Assembly: GCF_000315625.1 (NCBI RefSeq)
Contig: NW_005434594.1
Coordinates: forward strand, 75,696 to 119,589
Reading direction: 5' to 3'
DNA: 43,894 nt
DNA from: Guillardia theta CCMP2712
Taxonomy: Eukaryota; Cryptophyceae; Pyrenomonadales; Geminigeraceae
The notes beneath the pieces are model-generated. The model did no database searches. It saw nothing but the letters and a program-made list of their open reading frames with translations, and was not told the DNA's origin. Shown here piece by piece: positions 31,919 to 42,025 of this stretch (position 1 is the stretch's first letter; each line of letters begins with the position of its first letter). The position numbers were made by a program, and so were the translations under genes.

Positions 31919-33738
31919 GGAGGAGGAGGAGGAGAAGAAGAAGGGCAGACGAGGAAGGAGAGNNNNNNNNNNNNNNNNNNNNNNNNNNNNNNNNNNNNNN
32001 NNNNNNNNNNNNNNNNNNNNNNNNNNNNNNNNNNNNNNNNNNNNNNNNNNNNNNNNNNNNNNGAGATTGTTAGAGACGTCATCGACGACTTTCATCTCCG
32101 TACGTCCACATGGAAAGCCAGCTGCAGACTAGTGTCATCACATCGCGCATCCTGATGACGGTGGTCCTACGGCGAGGTGCAGGATCAGACGTATCGGATG
32201 TCGTCCGGGGAGAGGGAGGTCTTGTTGTGTGAGTGAGCGCTCTCTGCGAGGACGCCGGCAAGCTTCTCTTTCTCGATCATGCGGGAACGTCAGCTAGCAT
32301 CTGGTTGTCAAACTCTAGCCCATGGCACGTGCGCAGAATCATGAGATGGTGAGTAGTTTATTAGTTCGCGCCCGCCGCCGGACGATGCCCTCGCTGAGCT
32401 CCGAGCCCCCGTCCGCTGGCTTGAAGTAACGGTGAAGCTCCCTGAGTTCCGGGGGACGGTGGCACCGTAGGGTCGGACGGTCCCCGCGAGTGCCCGGCAA
32501 GTAGTGGTGGTGGAGGAGGAGGAGGAGGAGGAGGAGGAGGAGGAAGAAGAAGGGGCAGACAGGAAGGAGAGAAAACGAGACCTCAGACTTGGACGTCCTG
32601 CCCCCTTCGAAGCCAGCCTGTCAACTGGTAACTACTCGGAGAGAAACAAGAGGGAGGAGGGAGTGGCGGAGATGGAGAAAGGGGACGAGGAGAAGCAGAA
32701 GGAATGGAAAGAGAGAGAAAAGGGAGGATTGAAAGATGGCGGAGGAAGTGGAGGAAGATGAGGGGACGAGAGAAGGAGGGAGGGAAGGTCAGAAAAGAAG
32801 GACAAAGGGAGGGGAGGGAAGGGGAGAGGGGTAGGGAGGAGGGGAGGGGAGGGAGGGAAGAAAGGAAGACAGAAAAGCTTACATCGCCCAGAGACATTCC
32901 AAGATCCATGAGGACGTTGCTGGGACTTACCTGGAAAGGTCATGAGAGGAGACTAGAAGGACTTTGGACGCACAGAATCTTTGTAGAGGATGATGTCTTG
33001 AATGCTTCCCCCGTGTCGAGCCTTGATCTGAACACTTTGAGCAAGTTTGAAGAGAAGGCTGAAGGAGAGCAAAGAGACAGATAGGAGAGGAGAGGAAGAG
33101 AGAGACAGAGAGACTAGCCAAGAGGGACACGAGTATAAATAGGAAGAGAGGGAGGGGGAGGGAGAGGGAGGGGGAGGAAGGGAGCTGGAGGTAGAATCTG
33201 GGAGAATGCGCAATCACCTTGTCCACGATGGTATAAAGTCTCGTCTGAGTGCTGATCTTGACTTGAATGTCAAGGAAGCTCCATACGACGAAGCGAATCT
33301 TTGAGCAGAAAAAGTAAGAATGAAACGATGGTGGAGATGGAGAAGGAGAAGGAGAAGGAGAAGGAGGAGTTGTAGATGGACATAGAGATAGAGATAGAGA
33401 TGATCGCTATGATAGTGACGCAGAAAATGACGATGTCATTGGTGATGATTTTGGTGAGAACGACAGCAGTGTGAAGGAGAATGATTCAGAGAAGGAGATG
33501 GAATGATGCAACCTGCAGGTTCAACCATTTCTCGGCTTTGAAATCTACTTCCTGCAAGGATTCAAACGCAAAAGAAACATCAAAATCTTCAAAAAGACCA
33601 GAGATTGAATGACTCTCGCAAAACCGACACAAACATATTCTCATCTTCCCCCTTCCAGCTCACCGGGAAGTCTTCTTCTTCTTCTGGGGCAGCATCAGCA
33701 CTACTCTTGTCTTTGCTCTTCTTGCTCTTCTTTGGCAT
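30901..33738 (-). CDS. Conserved small protein, possible ubiquitin-like fold, many microexons
   Basis: Exons found: 33664-33738, 33513-33551, 33218-33298, 32963-33027, 32883-32925, 31726-31791, 31634-31676, 31255-31283, 31188-31211, 30901-30957. Together they make 173 residues with consistent phases. It starts with a Lys-rich tract (MPKKSKKSKDKS), then FKAEKWLNLQ, then IRFVVWSFLDIQVKIS, TRLYTIVDKIKARHGGSIQD, IILYKDSVRP, LMDLGMSLGD, WDVIWYDYKPPNFDCPLLL, and a charged helical tail. The order strand, helix (TIVDKIKARHGG), strand, then a short Leu/Gly-rich turn is compatible with a beta-grasp fold. I recall similar sequences among ciliary proteins but cannot name one safely. The intron 31792-32882 contains the assembly gap and a pseudogene, so an exon may be missing. 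Exons as short as 24-29 nt are less certain. Confidence 0.5.
31340..31520. repeat. Compound trinucleotide microsatellite (CTG/GTT/GAT/GAC)
   Basis: Uninterrupted runs of GCTGCTGCT, GTTGTT, GATGATGAT and GACGACGAC triplets on the plus strand. It lies in an intron of the minus-strand small gene. All ORFs through it are artefacts. Confidence 0.9.
31845..31945. repeat. (GGA)n microsatellite next to the gap
   Basis: (AGGAGGAGG/AGAGGAGGA)n on the plus strand, ending 20 bp before the run of N. It probably caused the assembly break. Confidence 0.9.
31963..32062. other. Assembly gap of 100 N
   Basis: Exactly 100 unknown bases, the usual placeholder for a gap of unknown size. It lies inside an intron of the minus-strand multi-exon gene; ORFs drawn across it are meaningless. 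Confidence 0.98.
32185..32323 (-). pseudogene. Broken 5' copy of the LLPH-like gene
   Basis: Reading from 32323 the copy begins ATGGGC like the gene at 25845. Codon 3 (AAG) is TAG here, and the following bases have drifted and shifted frame. Further on, in another frame, RMIEKEKLAGVLAES aligns with RTIKREKLQPFLAEK of the intact protein, and the shared nucleotide string AAGACCTCCCTCTCCC-type sequence continues to about 32205. The homology also covers the upstream region to about 32505. It lies in the same orientation as, and inside an intron of, the small multi-exon gene. It is non-functional as LLPH. Confidence 0.7.
32324..32505 (-). repeat. Duplicated upstream region of the LLPH-like gene
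   Basis: The reverse complement shares long words with 25670-25844: GTTACTTCAAGCCAG, GGGGCTCGGAG, GGCATCGTCCGGCGGCGG, GAACTAATAAAC and GCGCACGTGCCATGGGC. The right edge meets a (GGA)n microsatellite at about 32510, which may have been a breakpoint. Confidence 0.75.
32508..32550. repeat. (GGA)n microsatellite
   Basis: (GGAGGA)n on the plus strand at the edge of the duplicated segment. A further purine-rich tract (32700-32870) follows inside an intron. Confidence 0.85.
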
Positions 33739-34638
33739 GTTTGAGTTTTCCTTTTTCTATCGTTTCAAACTCCTCTCCAGCTTGCGTCTTGACCTTCAAC
33801 CATAGAACAAGCGTGCCAAGTCGATGGCGAACTTAACTCATCGCAATCCTGAAAGTTCATCATGAAAACATCAGAGTCACTTACAACTCCTCCTCCCCAT
33901 CTCTTGAATACGTCAACCATCTTTCTTAGTCTCTTCCACCTGCTGTCTTGTCCTCCTTCTCATTCGGCTTCTTGTCCTCCTCGTCCGCCCGTTCCCATCT
34001 CAAATCTCTTCATCTCAAACACTTTTTCCCACATACTGCTCCTCGTTTCTTCCCTCCTCCTCCTCCTCCTCCTCCTCTTTTTCTTCTTCTTCCTCTTCCT
34101 CCTCCTCATCTTCCTCCTCCTCTTTTTCTTCCTCCTCATCCTCCTCCTCCTCCTCCTCCTCCTCCTCCTCCTTCTCCTCCTCCTTCCCCTCGCTTTTCTT
34201 GAAGTACTCTCCATGGCGGTTGTGCCAAACTTCGAAACTTCATTTTTTGAATTCTGCATCCAAAGTTGGAACTTGCAAAGTTCAATTAGTAGATATCAGT
34301 GTTGGCGTCACTCAAGTTGAGAGTCACGGCCCGGCCCGGCCTCCAGGAATCCGATACGGTTGGCCCTTCTTTCAGGCTTTACTCAAAGTCCTTCAGTGTG
34401 TTTCCCGGAGTCCCGGGCCGAGCCTGAGTGACTGTCACACTGGCAGTTACTGAGAATTGACCGTCCCGCGGGGTCCGGGCTGCATGTACGGAGTTTATAA
34501 ACTTTGAAAGAGGTGACTAAGTTAGTAAGGACTGAGAGGAAACTTTGAACTCGGGAACGGATAGATTACAACTACAAAAAGCAACGCGTCAAGCATTTCC
34601 GGGTCACGAGCCTTGACGCGGCCAGCTGGCCGTTAAGG
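33739..34638. other. Intergenic region with poly-pyrimidine microsatellite
   Basis: 34050-34190 is an interrupted (CTC/CTT)n tract on the plus strand. 34290-34600 is GC-rich and contains the TTTACTCAAAGT word (near 34379) and CCCGG clusters, like the GC-rich block near 25 kb. No gene seen; ORFs in the tract are low complexity. Confidence 0.5.
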
Positions 34639-37600
34639 TCAGATCATATTGGGCGCGTTTGCCCTCTTGATCTTGTACAGTTTGTGCATCTGCCGCCAAC
34701 ATGGTCACGTCTCGCTGACTCACGTGAGAACATGGCAACTCGGTTTCTCACCTTGAGCTTCAGCTGGTGCAGGGCGTTGTCATGGATCTGAATCTCGCCG
34801 ATGATGGAGAGTCCTCCGGGGATGGAGAAGTGAACGGCAAGCGACACGTCCCTGTACCCATCCGACACCATCGACTCCGGCAGCGAGAACTTGTTCTTCA
34901 CCCGGCAGACGCCCAGCCCCGTCACGCTCTCCTCCTCCACGAACCACCTAAGCACCTGCAGCACGTGGCTGGGGCCCGAGCACACGATGGAGACGCGGAC
35001 GGGGTCGAGGATGTTGGCAGAGTACGGCCAGCGGCCTCGAGGATGAGGAGGCATATACTTTCTGAGCTTCTCCTGCATCCTGGTCTCCGACTTGACCGCA
35101 GCCGTGTGCAGCTCCACAGTCCCCACGCCCTCCTCGAAGGAGCAGTCGAAGGAGCAGACGACGGAGCTCTCAGAGCCATCGTGCGTGTCTCTCTTGGCAG
35201 CTTCGGGCGACACCTTGCTGCTGAGGATCTCGATGATCCTGGACCTGAAGTCATGGTTGAGGAGGGCAGCCCTGCGCGCGAGCTGCGCCACAAAGACGTT
35301 CTCCTGGGGCAGAGGGCAGAAGGAGAAGAGGGTGCTGTCCTTCTCGTGCTTGTCCTCAGCAGCGTCGATGGCCGTGTGACGGATCGCTTGCACCTGCACG
35401 TCTCAGTCAGTCAGCAGCAGCAAGAGACGAGCATGCAAGACGAGGAGGTTGTGGAGGAGGACCAGCAGCACATGGAGGAGCAGGTCAGGTGTGGGGGGGA
35501 ATGTGGGGAGGAGGGCAGGGGAGGAGTCACCGTCTCGTGGTCTTGTCGATCAGGACGGGAGTGACGGGGCTCAGGAGCAGACTTGGCGTAGATGGGATAG
35601 TCTCTGCCACTACAGTCAGACCTCCCTGGTAAGCAAGGCCAGAGCAAGCTAGACCCTTTCTCTCGGATCATATCGACTGAAGTACTGCTGGCGTGATGGG
35701 CGTTTGATTCCCAGCGCCAAGCGATGAGCTCCTCTCCCCTCCTCTCCTTGGCGATCTCCAGCAGCCTCGCGTCGCAGAGAGGAACGATCTGATTCATCAG
35801 CGTCTGAGACAGCGCCTTCACCTCATTGAACAGCGAGCATGAGTCCTCCTTCAGGACCCTCAGCTTGCATATTCTCTTCTGGAAATACTCGAAGCGAAGG
35901 TCCTGGTGGTACACGTTGATCGGAATGTGTCCGTTGATCTCTGAAGCGACGGTGAAGCTTACGTTCGAGCCTGTCTTCTTCCTCGCAACGGGCTGCGGGT
36001 TCATCATGAGACTGTAATCCTGGTCTGGCTCCAGCAGCGGCTGTATGACATCCTTGACCAGCCACTCCCGCAGCTTCTGGTAGGGCAACTTCTTCATCTC
36101 CTCTGGCATCGCAAAGTTGACGCTGAAGGTGTCGAGGCTCTCGAAGCTCTGCAGGCTGACGCAGAAAGCGTCGAAGTAGTGGCCGTCAAAGTCTTCCCAC
36201 AGAGCCAACTTGGCTGCTGCCTCCATGTGCACCCGTTGGATGATCACCACCGAGTCCAGCTTGGCTGACCGAGGGAGTTTCTCCTGGCTCAGGTAGAACC
36301 CGTTGGATCTCGTGATACACAGAGTCTCCCGCAGCTCGGCAATCTTCTTCGTCAGCCGCTTGTTCCCCGCGTCATCCCGCGACCTCAGCCACAAGGCGTA
36401 GACCAGCAGGCATGAGCAGATGCACAAGACACTCACACACGGCACGATGATGGCGACGTACAGATACGTCGACCCGCTGTAAACATGACATCACCGTCAT
36501 CACCGACAGCTCCTCGAAAAGGCTGCAAGCAATCACCTCGTTACAGTGTCAGGTGGCGGGTCGAGGGAGATTCGTCCTCCAGGCCAATAGATGGAGTCAG
36601 CCGTGCCCTTGGTGTAGCCTGTCACAGCAGCCCGTCACTTGCGCGTCATCCCCTCCAGCTATCCCCCTCACCCGTAGTGTTCTCCCAGACTCCGATCTCC
36701 ACGAAGCTCAAAGTCGTCTTGTTCCAGTCCAGGTTGCTCGCTGTCAGGGTCGCTGGCTGAACGTTCTGGAGCACGGCATGCACTCCCTTGGCCGACCTGT
36801 CGCCCGTGCTCAAGTCAAAGTCTACATCTCCAGATGCCCCGTAGAAGTCTGCGAGCCGGATCTGAGTGTTGAGGTCCGACATGTCAGGCTTCATGTTTGC
36901 CAGCCCGATGGCGATGGCCCACACGGCGTCGTACCCTAACGCGTCGTACTGGGTGCATGGCTGCTTGTAAACCTTGGCAGACATGTTGACGGTCGGGTAG
37001 TAGTACGTCCGAGGGTCTACTTTCGAGTAGTAGTTGAAGCAGCTTGACGCCAGGTCTCCGTAGATCATGTCAAGAACAACACTCAACCAACCAGCGTAGA
37101 AGCGCCTCAGCTTGCCCAGGTCTCCTGTCATGCTCTGAATGTCGGCTTCAGGGTTGTTCTGATCTGCCGTGAGCCAAGCGTACCCATCCACTCCTGTGAT
37201 GCCTTCTTCTGCTGCTGCTGTCAGAATGTTCTGCAGGTTCACCGACCCCAGCGCGATGTAGACGAAGATTCTAGCCCCTGACTCCTTGAGCGTCTTGACG
37301 GCAGCTCGCAGCGACACGGAGTCTTGATCTGTGAACTTCTGGTTTGCTATGATGCTGATGCCCTTGAGGCTGGTGTACTGAAAGAAGTCTGAGATGAAAG
37401 GGTTTCCGTAGGCGTTGTCCACATACAGCACGCCGCAGGTCCGCCAGTTGAAGTGAACCATCAGGTTCACCATCGCCAAGGCGTTGATGGCAGCCGTCGG
37501 GCAGGTGCGAGAGAAGAGAGGAAACCTGATCTTGTCGCTCAGCGTGGTCGAAGTGGCTCCGAAGCTCAGCGTGGGAGTGTTGGCCAGCCCAGCCAGCACC

Positions 37601-38183
37601 GCGATCGTCTGCGACCCTTCGCTTCGCATCGGGCCGATAATGGCGGCTGTCTTCTCACTCGGAGCTGCTTCATACTTCTGCAGCACCATGCTCGACGTGC
37701 TTGCGTTGTTCACACTGCACGAGCTCAGCGTGTACCCGGAATACCCCTCCTCGCTCCGCCAGCGCAGCAGGTCCTGAACGGCACCCTAGCAGGAGAGGTC
37801 AGGCATCAAGACATGGGTCGCACTGCAAGGAGAGAGAGTCTCACAGGCGTTGTGAAGTGGGTGTCGGCAAACTTGTAGTGCAGCTTGAAGTTGGCAGGCA
37901 GCAAGCTCTTGGCGTTCTTGACGATTGCATCATTGCGCTCGTTCACATGGTGGACCGCCATGATCAAGGCCGTGGCTGCTCGCTGGAAGTTGGAGGGGAC
38001 GAAGCCGCCCCATCCTGTAGGGACGACAGGAGACATCATGCCTATCACAAACGTTCCTTCTGCCGCGAGCCCAGTCCTCACCGTCAGCAACAAGCACAGG
38101 GATAGCATGGCGATGCCTTGGATGCTCATATTGATTGAAAACATTATACTGCTCCCGCAACAGCACGAGTTGTTATCTTTCAT
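34639..38183 (-). CDS. Ligand-binding membrane receptor with cytoplasmic RelA/SpoT-like domain
   Basis: Predicted 1057 residues; exons 37845-38183, 36672-37785, 36537-36618, 35531-36476, 34752-35393, 34639-34689; introns mostly about 50-60 nt; all phases agree. N-terminus: signal peptide (IAMLSLCLLLTVRTGLAAEG). Residues about 40-470 form a type-1 periplasmic-binding/ANF-receptor domain as in GABA-B and glutamate receptors: FVIGMMSP, ALIMAVHHVNE, KTAAIIGPMRSEGS, FPLFSRTCPT, GVLYVDNAYGNPF, QYDALGYDAVWAIAIGLAN. One membrane span (YLYVAIIVPCVSVLCICSCL, about 515-541) follows. The first 280 cytoplasmic residues are unrecognised. The last about 150 resemble the RelA/SpoT synthetase fold: VKSETRMQEKL (about 927), ILDPVRVSIVC (about 955), RVKNKF (about 991), DGYRDVSLAV (about 1005), GEIQIHDNALHQLK (about 1026). 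They map to the K..K, D..GxR, K-N, GYRSxH and EIQIRT motifs. Whether it makes (p)ppGpp is unknown. Start alternatives are Met at 38144 and 38129. Confidence 0.85.
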
Positions 38184-39241
38184 TCTTCCTTTTCAAACAC
38201 AATGCATTCAATTCAAAAAGAAGGTTTTGAACTCGATCTCATGAATTGTTTTCCTATGAATAACACGAACGCCGTTCAATTATTTCCAGGCCATTTGAAT
38301 GCATGCATCCTGCGCACGATTCCACTTTTTCCACCCTCACAAACCTCGTGGCATATCCTTCAATCTCAAGATGAACATGTATTTGTAGATCAAACTCTTG
38401 TCTTCTTCTGTCCTGCCTTACCTCCCCTTCAACGCCATGTTCTCATCTTCTCACAACCCTGTTCGCATGGGTTGTGGCGCTCTCGAGGTTTCTATGACCC
38501 TACCCATGATAAACCCCCTGCAAAACTACCCCACCTCTCACAGCAGCATTGGTTACTTTCTTAAGTTCTACCACCCTTTTTCCATCAAAGTACCCCACCA
38601 TATCACATACCTTTCACTGCCGATACTACCGACCCCTTCAAAATGAACTCACAACAATGCACCCACCCTATACCAAAAATTCCCGAAACGAGGGGTTTTG
38701 TTGGTCAGTTTTCCTGTCCAAGTGGGGGGTAGTTTGTCTTTGCCTCTTTTTTCAAAAATATGTTTTATAGCACCCCCACCTAGTCAAATCATATTGTTTC
38801 TGGGGGTCCTTGTCAGAGGATGTATGGTTGTTTTGAAAACTACTAGTTTCGGAACAATTCGCACTTTGTAGTAAAGATCTCATGGTAATCCCGGAGCGGG
38901 CCCGCAGTGATCCCCCACGCCGCCTCCGGGTCCGAGTCACTGCTGCGCCGCCGCCAGGCAATGCGAACGCCGGAGAGTCTGGCTGTAGGTCCAGCTGCAC
39001 ACATCCGAATGCCACGCTTAAATTCCTCGAGCTGATTTAATGTTGAAACTCAATAATTGAACTTACGATCGAATTCTGCCAACCACTGCCCACCCTCTTC
39101 GGTAAGTCAAAGGCCGGAATAGCCGATCCGGGAGCTTGGAACAGGAGCTGGCAAGTGCTGAGAGGCAAGAATGCTCAAGGCGAGAATGCTCAAGTTGCGC
39201 GTCAACAGCGTCCCTGCCACCCACCATTCGGTTCCTTCTGC
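38184..39241. other. Intergenic region with repeat-like DNA
   Basis: 38450-38790 is rich in CACCCC and TACCCC words (reverse complement of the GGGGTA words in the 24-kb block). 38885-39010 is GC-rich. No supported gene. It separates two divergently transcribed genes, so it holds both promoters. Confidence 0.45.
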
Positions 39242-40690
39242 ATGGATGCGCACTGCGGCATAGCCCAGACTTCCTTCCTCTTCCTGTTGCTGTCAGTGTT
39301 CCCTTCATGCGTGCCGCAGCAAGTTTACAAGACCTGCTTGAAGCAGTCTGATTGTACCGACCCCTCATTTCCTATTTGCAAGATCTTTTGGAGCAATGCA
39401 GGAGTCAGCAGCATCCAAAACTCTTTGCAGCAGTACGACGCCAAAGGAGTTGTGTCCAGTGCACTTGCGACTGCGAATGCCCGGTAGGACAATATTGCTC
39501 AGCTGAATTTAGCCTGCCGACGTTCTCGACAAGTTTTTTGAGCACCAGCGACGCTTATAACGTGCAGCTGCTAAGCCAGGCATACGAAGGCCTTAAGATT
39601 CGCAGCATCTGCAAACCGATTGACACTTCCACAAGGGGCACTTGCTCTGCTCTGTCATACCTCCAAAGCGATCACATCACCTCCGTTGCTCAAGGAGGCC
39701 CGTCAGGACGGTAACACGATGCAAAATTACCTCAGTGTGTTGAAACGTCTAATTAATTCTTGTTTGGTTTCACACCAGCAACGCCATCGTTCTTGACTCG
39801 CATGGATACCTCTCAAGATCAGAATCGAACAGGTTCTGCGGAGCGGTCAGTAGCTATGCCGGACAATACCTGGGCTGCGTGGGGGATCTTTGCAACTCGA
39901 TCAACTCTCTTACGAATCCTCTGCAAGGAACTGCAGCCGTCTGCAGGAAAGTGAGAAGATCAAGATGAAGTAAACGGCCAACAACTGATTAAGTTGCAGA
40001 TCATCAACTCTACACGATTTACAGCATTCATGCCGTCGAACAGTTTGTGTGCCACTTCTATAACTGGGTTGACTTCAAATGGGTGTGTACTCTTTCGCAT
40101 GCCCCTCTGAGACAGCAGTGGTGACCGTCATGGCATCAGATTCAGTTTCACAAGTGAAGCGTACGATTGGACGGGCTCATGCCAGTACGGGAAATGCCAA
40201 CAGTATTCATCAGCAGCCATGTGCTGATGGGAAATGCAGTCTGACATGAAGATGCAGGTGCTCACAGTTGGATCAACAGTGCGGAGCCGTTGGGTACTCT
40301 TCATGTGGAAGCAACGGTGTAGCACAGATTTGCATGAACGGAAAGGTGAGATGAAAACTTTGACACGATGTAGTAGCAACTGGTCTGACTTGAATGCATA
40401 CCTTCCCTTCCCTGTTGCAGTGGGTCAAATTTGTTCCTTCAACAGGCTACGACTGGAGTTACGCCAACATCCACAACAACGTGTACTCCCAGACGCTGGT
40501 GATGTGTGCTCCTTGCGGGAGAACGACGTTGCTGACTGTCTGCGATGGTCCTCAGATCTCGATAAGCTGCTTCTGCGCTCTTTCCTTCATCTTCATGTGT
40601 CTCAAGTCAGGAGTGCGAATGGTCAGGCCATCTGGCAAGGTGTCCAGCAACGTAGAGAGCTTGCAGGAGGCTTGGAATCTTTCTACTTGA
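39242..40690 (+). CDS. Cys-rich secreted or single-span membrane protein
   Basis: Predicted 368 residues; exons 39242-39403, 39460-39710, 39779-39950, 40000-40082, 40140-40220, 40258-40345, 40421-40690, all phase-consistent. A signal peptide (TSFLFLLLSVFPSC) is followed by an EGF/antistasin-like Cys pattern (CLKQSDCTDPSFPIC, then GCTCDCECPVGQYC). Further Cys pairs occur in later exons (FCGAVSS, LGCVGDLC, SCQYGKC, QQCGAVGYSSCG). Near the C-terminus ISISCFCALSFIFMCL may be a membrane span with a short basic tail, giving type I topology. No named family is recognised. One intron (40221-40257) would be only 37 nt. It is divergent from the receptor gene, with about 1 kb between starts. Confidence 0.72.
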
Positions 40691-41026
40691 TTCATACAAA
40701 CATGTATACTCATACGGGATCGAGATGCAGTCCTGTTTGAGGTGGGCGAGTTTGATCTACCTGATACCCTGATACTTTATTGTTTGAATGATCACTTCAT
40801 TGCGTTATGCTTCCCCCGTTCCCCTCTCCTCGACCTCTGCAAGGTGCCGTTGTGCTATCTGCCATCTCCCTATCGAATACTACTTCCAAGGAGAAAGTCA
40901 AGGTCGTTGGTCCATCCTCTAATCCTCGCTATATTCTTGCAGCAGCTTTCTTTCCTCTCTTCCCTCTCCCCTCCTCTCTTCCCTCGTCCCTCTCCCCCAT
41001 CTCCTCCCCCCTTCCATCTTCCTTTC

Positions 41027-41160
41027 CTCCTCACTCGTCCCCTCTTCTCTTCTCCTCCTCACTCGTCCCCTCTTCTCTTCTCCTCCTCACTCGTCCCCTC
41101 TTCTCTTCTCCTCCTCACTCGTCCACTCTTCTCTTCTCCTTCTCACTCGTCCAGTCTTCT
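41027..41160. repeat. 28-bp minisatellite, about five copies
   Basis: The unit CTCGTCCCCTCTTCTCTTCT plus eight further bases repeats with few changes, and the last copies diverge. It lies within a pyrimidine-rich spacer. Confidence 0.75.
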
Positions 41161-41875
41161 TTCACCCCCTCCCCCTTTCCACCGATTGCCATCCGTCCGC
41201 TGATTCGTCCGTTCCAGCGTCCGTTCCAGGCGGGCAGGGGGGGAGGGGGGAAGAGGGCCACTGCGAGATAAAGTGAGATTGTGAAGGAGCCGGGAAGGGG
41301 AAGGGAGGAGTGGGGACGGGGCGGGAGGAGGAGGAGACGAGAGGAGACGAGACAGAGAGGGGAGGGGAGAGGGGGGAAGGGGACAGGGAGCAAGAGAGGG
41401 AGGGAGGAAGTGGGGGGAGGGGAGGAAGGAGAGGAGAGACAGAGGGGAGAGAGAGAAGAAAGGAAGAAGAGGGATGGAGGCGAAGGCGAGAGGAGGGAGT
41501 GAGGGGTGGAGGGAGTCAGACGAGACTTGAAAGGGGAAAACTCTGCGCCTGCTGATCTAACGTCCTCACTGCTCCATTCGCAGATGTGCATGGAAGGTGG
41601 GGAGAGGGAGGAGTAGGGAGGAGAAGATCGAGCAGCCAAGAGCATGAACGAGGCCGGTGAAGTGGTGGAGAGGCAGAACCAGGTCCATCACAACGTCGTC
41701 AATAAGGTTCTGCATGCATGCCTGGGGCTCTAGGCTCACGGCTGGACGGTGTAGGTGTTTGGTTACCTGGGGGTCTGCCATTTTGAGCATGCGGCGAAAC
41801 TTTGCGGTGGCCCTTCCTTTTCACTTCCTCCCTTCTCTCCCGTCCCTCCCCCGTCCTTGCGCCGTTCTCTTCCTC

Positions 41876-41945
41876 CCTCCATCCATCCCTCCCTCCCTCC
41901 CTCCCTCCCTCCATCCATCCATCCATCCATCCATCCATCCATCAC
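41876..41945. repeat. (CCTC)n-(CATC)n tetranucleotide repeat
   Basis: CCTCCCTCC units pass into ATCCATCC units. Probably intronic or intergenic. Confidence 0.9.
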
Positions 41946-42025
41946 TTCTTCCCTCCCCACTCCCTCCCTCCCCACTCCCTCCCTCCCACTTTCTCCTCAT
42001 CTTCCCACTGAAATTTGCTCTAGAG

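Larger units (their letters stand above)
40691..42025. other. Low-complexity spacer; possible upstream exon at 41644-41706
   Basis: C/T-rich then A/G-rich. One segment, MNEAGEVVERQNQVHHNVVN followed by K and a GTTCTG donor (41644-41706), looks coding and is phase-compatible with the next gene's exon at 42026. Another (GAVVLSAISLSNTTSKEKVK, about 40842-40905) is less clear. The remaining open frames are low complexity. Confidence 0.35.

Noticed and set aside
31297-32155. Poly-Ser, poly-Asp, poly-Leu and X-containing ORFs
   Set aside because: They are microsatellite translations and frames drawn through the 100-N gap.
32185-32323. C-terminal exon of the minus-strand small gene (RMIEKEKLAGVLAES ... 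DDIRYV)
   Set aside because: It aligns at nucleotide level with the 5' coding region of the LLPH-like gene and is better explained as a pseudogene lying in the intron.
34767-35564. 265-residue plus-strand ORF opposite the receptor gene
   Set aside because: Shadow of the minus-strand RelA/SpoT-like exon; His/Arg/Leu-rich composition typical of an antisense frame.
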